From: Candidatus Atribacteria bacterium 4572_76
Lineage (GTDB): Bacteria > Atribacterota > Phoenicimicrobiia > Phoenicimicrobiales > Phoenicimicrobiaceae
Direction of reading: 5' to 3'
Assembly: GCA_002084865.1 (NCBI GenBank)
Contig: NBMG01000026.1
Span: 1 to 12,044 of the forward strand
Length of the DNA stretch: 12,044 bases
Under the pieces are notes generated by a model that did not search any database, was not told where the DNA came from, and saw nothing but the letters and a program-made list of their open reading frames with translations. Positions 7,011 through 12,044 of the stretch are shown here, piece by piece (within the stretch, counting starts at the first letter, position 1; each line of letters begins with the position of its first letter). Position numbers and translations under genes: made by a program.

Positions 7011-7058
7011 AAAAAAAAAGAGAAAGGCGCCCTACTACTTGGCTAACCTTTCTCTTTT
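7011..7058 (-). terminator. Intrinsic terminator of the rplM-rpsI unit
   Basis: On the minus strand, AAAAGAGAAAGG (7058-7047) pairs with CCTTTCTCTTTT (7027-7016), a 12-bp stem. A further GCC/GGC pairing lies inside the loop, and the stem is followed by continued T residues to 7011. It begins 17 bases after the rpsI stop, a normal position for a rho-independent terminator. It is the only clear terminator in the window. Confidence 0.88.
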
Positions 7059-7075
7059 CAATGACGCAAAAATAA

Positions 7076-7468
7076 TTATCTCTTAGAAAACTGGAATCTG
7101 GCCCGAGCGCCTTTTTGACCATATTTTTTTCTTTCTTTCATCCTTGCATCCCGAGTTAATAAACCCTCTTTCTTTAAGATTGAGCGTAAAGTAGGATCAT
7201 ATTGCAGAAGAGCTCTAGCAATTCCATGTTGTAGCGCCCCTGCTTGGCCAGTAATGCCTCCTCCTTCTACTTTCGCAAAAACATCTAATTCATTCTTTTT
7301 ATTTACCAATGCTAAAGGTTTCTCTACTACGGTCGATAGAGATTCTCGTCCAAAATAATTATCTAATGATCTTTTATTAATTTTTATATTACCTTTGCCA
7401 GGGACTAACCATACTCTGGCAATTGAGGATTTTCTTCTTCCTGTACCATAACTCTTTGTCTGTGACAA
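7076..7468 (-). CDS. rpsI: 30S ribosomal protein S9
   Basis: A full-length 130-residue S9 (uS9). Recognisable elements are the N-terminal YGTGRRKSSIARVW, the central GGGITGQAGALQHGIARAL, the DARMKERKKYGQKGARARFQ region, and the invariant C-terminal FSKR, whose last arginine reaches the P-site tRNA in the 30S subunit. The start is a TTG at 7466-7468, chosen because a strong AAGGAGG lies eight bases upstream (7477-7483) and no better in-frame start exists. It follows rplM by 23 bases and is co-transcribed from the promoter at 8026-8054. It ends at the strong terminator at 7011-7058. Confidence 0.98.
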   Translation of the reverse strand: MSQTKSYGTGRRKSSIARVWLVPGKGNIKINKRSLDNYFGRESLSTVVEKPLALVNKKNELDVFAKVEGGGITGQAGALQHGIARALLQYDPTLRSILKKEGLLTRDARMKERKKYGQKGARARFQFSKR

Positions 7469-7491
7469 GTATTTAACCTCCTTATTTGTGC

Positions 7492-7917
7492 TTAGTTAAT
7501 TTTTTCTAATTTTTGAGCTTGATGGGGGTGTTCATTCCCCTTGTAAATCTTTAACTTTTTAATCATTGCTCTACCTAATTTTGTATGAGGAATCATGCCT
7601 TGGACTGCTTTTTTCACCACTAATTCCGGTTTTTTCTTTAATAATGTTTCCAGAATAACGCTTTTTAAGCCTCCTGGATAAGAGGTATGATACCTGTATA
7701 TTTTCCCTTTGAGTTTATTTCCGGTTACTTTTATCTTTTCAGCATTTACAACCACTACATAATCACCTAAATCCATAGATGGTGTATAGGTTGATTTATT
7801 TTTTCCCCTTAATATTGTAGCTATCTGAGTAGCTAATCTCCCCAATATTTTCCCATCTGCATCAATTAAATACCATTTTCTGTCAATATCTTCTACTTTT
7901 GCACTGTAGGTTTTCAC
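7492..7917 (-). CDS. rplM: 50S ribosomal protein L13
   Basis: A full-length 141-residue L13 (uL13), one of the early-assembling 50S proteins that binds 23S rRNA. Recognisable elements: WYLIDADGKILGRLATQIA near the N-terminus, GDYVVVVNAEKIKVTGNK in the middle, YRYHTSYPGGLK, and AVQGMIPHTKLGR followed by KIYKGNEHPHQAQ at the C-terminus. The start is GTG at 7915-7917 with GGGAGGA a few bases upstream (7924-7930). It heads a two-gene unit with rpsI behind a near-consensus promoter. The ~100-base 5' leader could hold an autoregulatory site of the L13-leader kind, but I could not match a known structure. Confidence 0.98.
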   Translation of the reverse strand: MKTYSAKVEDIDRKWYLIDADGKILGRLATQIATILRGKNKSTYTPSMDLGDYVVVVNAEKIKVTGNKLKGKIYRYHTSYPGGLKSVILETLLKKKPELVVKKAVQGMIPHTKLGRAMIKKLKIYKGNEHPHQAQKLEKIN

Positions 7918-8025
7918 TTTGTTCCTCCCTGCCTAATAATTTCATTGGTAATTTATCTTTAAAAAATAAAATAATTATCGATTCACCTTAAAACGCTATT
8001 CTTCTATTAGAAAATAACATAATAA

Positions 8026-8054
8026 ATTGTAATATAATCAAGTCCTGATGTCAA
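8026..8054 (-). promoter_or_regulatory. Near-consensus sigma-70/A promoter of rplM-rpsI
   Basis: On the minus strand, TTGACA (8054-8049) is followed after exactly 17 bases by TACAAT (8031-8026), which differs from the consensus at one base. Transcription would begin around 8018-8020, giving a leader of about 100 bases before the rplM GTG. It lies just inside the right inverted-repeat arm, so promoter, two genes and terminator together sit between the two arms. Confidence 0.85.
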
Positions 8055-8095
8055 GCTTAATTAGTATATAGTATTTAGTATTTAGTATATAGTGA

Positions 8096-8333
8096 ATAAA
8101 ATGCAGTAATAAGTAATATGTAATTAGTAATAAGTTGCAGGTTTCAGGTTTCGAGTTACAAGTTACAAATTTATAGAAAGCTTAAAGTCGCCATAAGCCC
8201 CTTTTTTATAGACAGGCGAGACGCCTGTCCTACTGGAAGGCTGAAGGATGTTTCCGTATCTCTAGCATTCGTATTTTTTCCCGCAATTGTTCCCCGCGCC
8301 TATACGCTACCCGCTGTACGCTGTACGTTATAC
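8096..8333 (-). repeat. Right arm of the long inverted repeat flanking rplM-rpsI
   Basis: Reverse-complement partner of 6718-6949. Shared blocks in order are ATTAGTAATAAGTTGCAGGT, TTCAGGTTTCGAGTTACAAG, TTATAGAAA.CTTAAA, the hairpin GACAGGCG-AGA-CGCCTGTC (8211-8229) followed by CCTAC.GGAAG.CTG, TTTTTCCCGCAATTGTTCCC, and CCTATACGCTACCCGCTGTA. By eye roughly four in five positions match. It fills most of the 522-base gap between truA and rplM. The sequence from 8334 to 8402 adds GCGATACTCGG-type words. No gene was seen. Confidence 0.88.
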
Positions 8334-8402
8334 ATTATAAAGGTTTTGAGTTTTGAATTCTGGTTTTCTTTACGCGATACTCGGTACTCAATACGCGATA
8401 CG

Positions 8403-8448
8403 AAATACTAATTCACTAATTGTCTAATCAATTAGTGAATTAGTATTT
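8403..8448 (-). terminator. Long AT-rich perfect hairpin overlapping the truA stop codon
   Basis: AAATACTAATTCACTAATTG (8403-8422) and its exact reverse complement (8429-8448) form a 20-bp perfect stem around a six-base loop TCTAAT. The truA stop codon (8440-8442) and its last sense codons lie inside one arm. It could help end truA transcription or stabilise the 3' end, but there is no following T run on the minus strand, so the terminator label is tentative. It may simply be another palindromic repeat insertion that replaced the original gene end. Confidence 0.5.
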
Positions 8449-9186
8449 AACTTTCATCAAAAATAAACCTTTGGCAGGGACAGTTTTGCCTGCCATTTTT
8501 CTATTTTTAGCTTCCAATATCTTTTTAATCTCTAAATAACTTATATTCCCCTTACCTACTTCCAAGAGAGTACCAACGATGGTGCGAGCCATTTTATATA
8601 AAAAAGCATCGGCCTCAAGATGAAAACAAAATATATCTCCTTTCCTGGTTGTGTTTATATCTTTAATGGTTCTTTCCCAATTGCTAATCCTGCTCCCCGA
8701 ACAGGCAAAAGAGGTAAAATCATGTTCTCCTTGTAAAAATTTACCGGCTTTTTTCATCTCTTCTAAATTTAGGTTCTTATAAACGCAGTAGACATAATTT
8801 CTTAGAAAAATTGGCAGGTAATTATTATTTTGATTAGAATTTAAAACATAATAATGATAAATTTTACTAACTGCACTATAGCGGGCATGAAAATTGTTAT
8901 CTACTTTTTCTGCTTTTTTAATCCTAATATCTAAAGGTAACATGCGGTTTAGAATAAAAGGTAATTCCGGCAAAGGGATAGAGCTGTTAGTTTTAAAATT
9001 TGCTACCTGACCCAGGGCATGCACTCCCGCGTCAGTCCTCCCAGAACCGTTAAGTGATATTTTTTCTTGGGTAATCTGTGATATTTTTTCTTCCAAAATT
9101 CCCTGTATAGTTAAAAGACCTTTTTGTCTTTGCCATCCATAATATTTAGTTCCTTCATATTCTATGGTAAGCTTTATATTAATCAT
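8440..9186 (-). CDS. truA: tRNA pseudouridine(38-40) synthase TruA
   Basis: TruA isomerises uridines 38, 39 and 40 in the anticodon stem of many tRNAs. The 248-residue product is typical in length. Visible motifs are YEGTKYYGWQRQ at 10-21, the catalytic loop SGRTDAGVHALGQV at 48-61 with the nucleophile Asp52, a central NRMLPLDIRI and FHARYSAVSK-type stretch, HDFTSFACSG, and the C-terminal FLYKMARTIVGTLLEVGKG. The ATG has AAAAGG upstream. In Firmicutes truA follows ecfA1-ecfA2-ecfT and precedes rplM-rpsI, the order seen here, although 323-base and 522-base repeat-filled gaps now separate it from both. A long hairpin covers its stop. Confidence 0.97.
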   Translation of the reverse strand: MINIKLTIEYEGTKYYGWQRQKGLLTIQGILEEKISQITQEKISLNGSGRTDAGVHALGQVANFKTNSSIPLPELPFILNRMLPLDIRIKKAEKVDNNFHARYSAVSKIYHYYVLNSNQNNNYLPIFLRNYVYCVYKNLNLEEMKKAGKFLQGEHDFTSFACSGSRISNWERTIKDINTTRKGDIFCFHLEADAFLYKMARTIVGTLLEVGKGNISYLEIKKILEAKNRKMAGKTVPAKGLFLMKVKY

Positions 9187-9198
9187 TTTTTCCTTTTG

Positions 9199-9230
9199 TT
9201 AGCCTGTTAACCAGTTTGCTGGTTAATTGG
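9199..9230. repeat. TTAACCAG palindrome upstream of truA
   Basis: GTTAACCAGTTTGCTGGTTAA is a near-perfect palindrome: TTAACCAG (9207-9214 region) pairs with CTGGTTAA around a short TTTG loop. It is followed by TTGGTTTAAT. Related words occur at 1403-1430 (AATTAACCAATT), 4126-4145 (ACCCGGTTTACCGGT) and 4467-4480 (ATTAACCGGGTAAC). They form a fourth, AT-rich intergenic family. Confidence 0.55.
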
Positions 9231-9379
9231 TTTAATATTAATTCATTAACCGGGTTAAATCATTTAACCAATTACCAATTCTATCTCTTAATTTTCTACA
9301 TTAAAGTACAAGATGCTACTCGCGAAACCTTAGATACGTTTTTTATTCTGAATTCTGTTTCCTGGCTTCTATCTAATCT

Positions 9380-9411
9380 ACGAGATACGATTCACGAGAT
9401 ACGAGATACGA
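9380..9411 (+). repeat. ACGAGATACG-family intergenic repeat, copy 3
   Basis: ACGAGATACG-ATTC-ACGAGATACG-AGATACGA, identical to the core of the copies at 71-104 and 6951-6980. The upstream bases CTGTTTCCTGGCTTCT resemble those before copy 1 (TCTGTTTCCTATCTTT), suggesting the mobile or copied unit extends leftward. Confidence 0.8.
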
Positions 9412-9480
9412 ATAGAGTTTTACGCTTTTAATTTTTCGATTTTTTATACGCTATCTCTCCACGCTATTTTTCTTCACGCG

Positions 9481-9506
9481 ATACTCGATACTCGATACTC
9501 GATACT
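9481..9506 (+). repeat. Tandem 7-base repeat ATACTCG
   Basis: Three full copies of ATACTCG and a final ATACT, directly after the ecfT stop (minus-strand sense). A looser relative, GCGATACTCGGTACTCAATA, is found at 8374-8393 before the truA end hairpin. Slippage could expand or contract it. Confidence 0.8.
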
Positions 9507-9509
9507 AAT

Positions 9510-10307
9510 TTAAAACATTACACTCACTATAATAGTAATAACTATGGTTGAGACAAAGGTTGAGATATCAGCTTTTTTGATTTTTAGTTCCCTATAATGA
9601 GTCCTACCCTCTCCCCCTCTATAGCATTTGGCTTCCATAGCAATGGCTAATTCATCAGCACGCCGAAATGCATTAACAAACAAAGGAATCAAAATAGGTA
9701 TTAAATTTTTTGCTCGGTTAAAAATGTTTCCGCTTTCAAAGTCTGCACCTCGAGATATTTGAGCTTTCATTATTTTTTCTGTCTCTTCCAATAAAGTCGG
9801 AATAAATCTCAGTGCTATAGTCATCATCATAGCTATTTCATGAGCGGGTATACCTGTAAATTTAAAGATAGCTAATAACCTTTCTATCCCATCGGTCAAA
9901 GATATGGGAGAGGTGGCCAGGGTAAGTAGAGAAGTAGCTAATATTAAGATGAATAATCGAAAAGAAATAAGTAGCCCTTTTACCAATCCCTCCTGAGTTA
10001 TTTTTAAAAAGCCTAATTGATAAATTACTTCTCCTTCAGTCATAAAAAGATGAATTATTAGAGTAAATATAATGATAAATAATATGGGACGCAGACCTCT
10101 GAATACAAATTTTGGGTGTACCTTAGAAATAATAATACTAATCAGTACAAAACTTCCTAAAATTAAATATCCTGAGAATTTTGTTATTAAAAACAAGCTT
10201 ATAATTATAGCCAGACAACTCAATATTTTTATTCTGGGATCCAAATTATGAATTAACGAATCCCTTGGGATATACTGACCAAAACTAATATTCCTTAATA
10301 TCCTCAT
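9510..10307 (-). CDS. ecfT: ECF transporter energy-coupling transmembrane protein EcfT
   Basis: The T component joins the two ATPases to a substrate-binding S subunit in ECF importers (vitamins, nickel/cobalt or other micronutrients). The 265-residue protein has several hydrophobic helices (about 28-47, 48-63, 73-89, 112-131, 244-263) and the two cytoplasmic coupling signatures of the family. The first is AQISRGADF around 182-190, the second AMEAKCYRGG at 223-232. Usually these read ARG in the first and EARGY or EARCY in the second; the first is SRG here and the second has Lys for Arg, mild variants. It lies 55 bases after ecfA2. No S-subunit gene is nearby, as expected for a shared group II module. 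The ATG follows GGGGAAAG. Confidence 0.93.
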   Translation of the reverse strand: MRILRNISFGQYIPRDSLIHNLDPRIKILSCLAIIISLFLITKFSGYLILGSFVLISIIISKVHPKFVFRGLRPILFIIIFTLIIHLFMTEGEVIYQLGFLKITQEGLVKGLLISFRLFILILATSLLTLATSPISLTDGIERLLAIFKFTGIPAHEIAMMMTIALRFIPTLLEETEKIMKAQISRGADFESGNIFNRAKNLIPILIPLFVNAFRRADELAIAMEAKCYRGGEGRTHYRELKIKKADISTFVSTIVITIIVSVMF

Positions 10308-10362
10308 CTTTCCCCATCTTCTTGATAATTTTTTATATTAATCTCTTTAGACATCTATTTCT

Positions 10363-11220
10363 TTATTTGTTTTTTATTTTTTTTAACATTTCTCTTTCAG
10401 CATCATCTACAGTTAATACCCCGGTATATACATCTTTTCCTTTTTCCTTTAATTTATGCATACACTCGGTTACCTGTGGAAGACCTAAACCCACTTCTAT
10501 TAGTTCATTGGCATGCTTTTCAAAAATATCCCGGGGAGCACCGTCCATAATTATCTCTCCTCGATGCATTACTACAAGACGATTCACTGTCTCTGCAACT
10601 TTTTCCATATTGTGTGAAACTAAAACCACGCCCATACCGAAATTATAATGTATCTTTTTTATCTCAGATAATATATTATCTCTACCTTGCGGATCAAGAT
10701 TAGCAGTAGGTTCATCTAAAATCAACATTTTTGGCCTAATAGACAGTATGCTGGCTAAAGCGACACGTCGCATCTCCCCTCCGCTTAGAGAAAAAGGGGA
10801 ACGTTCTGCATAGAGGTTATAATCAAGGTCGACCATCTTTAAGGCTTCTCTGACTCTTTTTTTAATTTTCTCTTCTGATAAACCTAATTTTTTGGGACCA
10901 AAGGCTACTTCTTGATATATTGTTTCTTCAAACAATTGATTTTCGGGATACTGGAAAACTAAACCTATTTTTTGTCTTACCAGCTTAAGGTTAACTCCTT
11001 TTTTATTTAAATCTACTCCTTCGACATAGATTTTACCAGAAGTTGGTGTAAGCAGGCCGTTAAAATGCTGAATTAGAGTCGTTTTTCCGCAACCGGTATG
11101 CCCGATCAGACCAATAAATTCACCTTTATCAATCTCCAAATTGATATTCTTTAATACTTCCGTTTCAAAGGGCATTCCTAAACTATAGGTAAAGTACATA
11201 TCTTCTAAATGTATAAACAT
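10363..11220 (-). CDS. ecfA2: ECF transporter ATP-binding protein EcfA2
   Basis: An intact 285-residue ABC ATPase of the ECF energizing module. Walker A GHTGCGKT at 40-47, Q-loop FQYPENQLF with Gln90, signature LSGGEMRR at 145-152, Walker B MLILDEP at 165-171 with the catalytic glutamate, D-loop NLDP, and switch His203 in VSHNM. The C-terminal extension with the LGLPQVTE stretch (245-252) is typical of EcfA proteins and contacts EcfT. Its start overlaps the 3' end of ecfA1 by 16 bases. Because the partner EcfA1 lacks Walker B in this sequence, this would be the only complete nucleotide site of the heterodimer. Confidence in the family is high. Which paralogue is A1 or A2 is set by position. 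Confidence 0.95.
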   Translation of the reverse strand: MFIHLEDMYFTYSLGMPFETEVLKNINLEIDKGEFIGLIGHTGCGKTTLIQHFNGLLTPTSGKIYVEGVDLNKKGVNLKLVRQKIGLVFQYPENQLFEETIYQEVAFGPKKLGLSEEKIKKRVREALKMVDLDYNLYAERSPFSLSGGEMRRVALASILSIRPKMLILDEPTANLDPQGRDNILSEIKKIHYNFGMGVVLVSHNMEKVAETVNRLVVMHRGEIIMDGAPRDIFEKHANELIEVGLGLPQVTECMHKLKEKGKDVYTGVLTVDDAEREMLKKIKNK

Positions 11221-11924
11221 AAACTTTCCACCATATCCTCCACTTTCAATGTATGAGGAGATATATCTATTCCTCTTTTGTTTAATCTTAGGGCGAGTTC
11301 GGTTACTTGAGGAACATCTAATCTTAATTGTTTTAAGACATCTATTTGAGTAAATACCTCCTCAGGTTTTCCTGTTAGAGCAATTTTCCCTTTATCTAAT
11401 GCGATTACCCGGTTAGACTCAGCCGCTTCTTCCATTAAGTGAGTAATATAGATTATAGTAATGTTCTCTACTCTTTGTTTTTGTCCACCCGAAAGTAAAT
11501 GAGGTTCGCTTTTTTTGTAGTCTTCCATTTCTACAACTTCCAAGGCCCAATCAACCCGTTCTCTCATAAGTTTTGTCTTTATTCCAATATTTTCCAGACC
11601 AAAAGCTATATCATCTTCCACAGTAGTTGCAATAATCTGATTATCTGGATTTTGAAATACCATGCCTACTTTTCGTCTTATCTCCCATATTTTGCTCTTA
11701 TCCTTGGTATTCATTTTATCTACCCAAATATCTCCGGTAGTAGGAAGCAGCAGACAATTCATATGTTTAGCTAGAGTAGATTTTCCCGATCCGTTAGAAC
11801 CTATAATAGAAACAAAATCACCATTTTTTATTTCCAAATCAATAGAATCTAAAGCCTTTATTTGGTCTTTTTTATGATAATTATATATGTGACTTAATTT
11901 TTTTATTTTAATCAAAATGACCAC
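11205..11924 (-). CDS. ecfA1: ECF transporter ATP-binding protein EcfA1 with in-frame loss of Walker B/D-loop
   Basis: First ATPase of the ECF module. Seen: Walker A GSNGSGKS at 42-49, Q-loop FQNPDNQ with Gln91, signature LSGGQKQR at 144-151, the switch THLMEEA with His162, and the C-terminal LDVPQVTELA typical of EcfA. Directly after QRV the sequence jumps to ENITIIYITH. Homologues, including ecfA2 next door, have about 40 residues there carrying the LDEP Walker B glutamate and the D-loop. The product is 239 residues against about 280, and the frame is kept. It should bind but not hydrolyse ATP normally. The longest frame starts at GTG 11922-11924. A TTG at 11913-11915 gives MIKIKKLSHIY, which fits the family better and is correctly spaced behind GGGTGG. 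The start is unresolved. rplQ, the usual upstream neighbour, is not in the window. Confidence 0.88.
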   Translation of the reverse strand: MVILIKIKKLSHIYNYHKKDQIKALDSIDLEIKNGDFVSIIGSNGSGKSTLAKHMNCLLLPTTGDIWVDKMNTKDKSKIWEIRRKVGMVFQNPDNQIIATTVEDDIAFGLENIGIKTKLMRERVDWALEVVEMEDYKKSEPHLLSGGQKQRVENITIIYITHLMEEAAESNRVIALDKGKIALTGKPEEVFTQIDVLKQLRLDVPQVTELALRLNKRGIDISPHTLKVEDMVESLCLYI

Positions 11925-11929
11925 CCATA

Positions 11930-11962
11930 AATCGTATCTCGTATCTCGTGAATCGTATTTCG
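11930..11962 (-). repeat. ACGAGATACG-family intergenic repeat, inverted copy
   Basis: ATCGTATCTCGTATCTCGTG followed by AATCGTATTTCGC, the reverse complement of the copies at 71-104, 6951-6980 and 9380-9411 with one or two changes at its end. It lies a few bases upstream of the ecfA1 start and so occupies the leader or promoter position of the ecf operon. The rest of the window (11963-12044) holds a small hairpin word CCGCAGTAGAGCTACGGGG (11995-12013) and no recognisable gene. Confidence 0.8.
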
Positions 11963-12044
11963 CTAAGAAACAAATATTTAAAAAATGAATCTCACCGCAG
12001 TAGAGCTACGGGGTATCTATTATCCTCTAAAGCAAACTAATTTG

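Larger units (their letters stand above)
9187..9509. other. Gene-free gap between ecfT and truA, packed with several repeat families
   Basis: 323 bases without a credible gene. It holds TTAACCAGTTTGCTGGTTAA and related TTAACC/ACCAATT words (9199-9282), an ACGAGATACG-family copy (9380-9411), TACGCTATCTC/CCACGCTATT words (9447-9466), and a seven-base tandem repeat (9481-9506). The plus-strand frame at 9216-9431 is a translation of these repeats. No clear truA promoter was found. Confidence 0.65.

Noticed and set aside
7918..8018. A known L13 leader riboregulator in front of rplM
   Set aside because: The leader is the right length but very AT-rich, and I could not draw a convincing conserved structure; a covariance-model search would be needed.
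6718..8333. A composite transposon carrying rplM-rpsI
   Set aside because: No transposase is present, the arms are not an insertion sequence, and truA-rplM-rpsI is the ancestral order, so the genes were probably not carried in.
9216..9431. A 71-codon plus-strand open frame between truA and ecfT
   Set aside because: It is made of TTAACC and ACGAGATACG repeat words; its peptide is a by-product of repeats.

Overview
This is a 12-kb piece of an AT-rich bacterial chromosome. Every recognised gene lies on the minus strand, so transcription runs from the right end to the left. Reading in that direction the order is ecfA1-ecfA2-ecfT-truA-rplM-rpsI, then an ornithine-racemase-like gene plus argF, then cdaA-cdaR-glmM. 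The blocks ecfA1-ecfA2-ecfT-truA-rplM-rpsI and cdaA-cdaR-glmM are classic neighbourhoods of low-GC Firmicutes and related deep lineages. The AT-rich coding sequence and the dense, wordy intergenic repeats suggest an uncultured low-GC lineage, perhaps an Atribacterota- or Aerophobetes-like candidate phylum seen by metagenomics. The taxonomy is an inference and is weak.

Region by region: 11.9-9.5 kb encodes the energizing module of an ECF-type vitamin/micronutrient importer (two ATPases and the T transmembrane protein). 9.2-8.4 kb is truA (tRNA pseudouridine synthase). 7.9-7.0 kb is the rplM-rpsI ribosomal-protein unit, with a near-consensus promoter in front and a clear intrinsic terminator behind. 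6.7-4.6 kb is the ornithine racemase-like gene translationally coupled to ornithine carbamoyltransferase. 3.9-0.1 kb is cdaA (c-di-AMP synthase), cdaR (YbbR-domain regulator) and glmM (phosphoglucosamine mutase), which link c-di-AMP signalling to cell-wall precursor synthesis.

Two things stand out. First, three genes that should be important each lack a short conserved internal stretch. glmM lacks roughly 20 codons before its RPSGTEP phosphate-binding motif and changes frame there. cdaA lacks roughly 40 codons including the catalytic RHR and SEETG motifs and also changes frame. ecfA1 lacks roughly 40 codons including Walker B and the D-loop but stays in frame. In the first two, the remainder of the protein is readable immediately downstream in another frame. 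These could be real lesions or a systematic assembly problem, and read mapping would decide.

Second, nearly every intergenic gap is filled with short repeat families. They include an ACGAGATACG family, a TAGCGTATAGCG family, an AACTTGTAAC family, a TTAACCAATT family, and GC-richer paired hairpins resembling REP/BIME elements. A copy of one composite island of about 230 bp lies on each side of the rplM-rpsI unit in opposite orientation, and a smaller inverted pair bounds an island between cdaR and glmM. The conserved gene order suggests these repeats were inserted into old operon boundaries rather than the genes being carried as cargo. No transposase, CRISPR array, tRNA or rRNA was seen.
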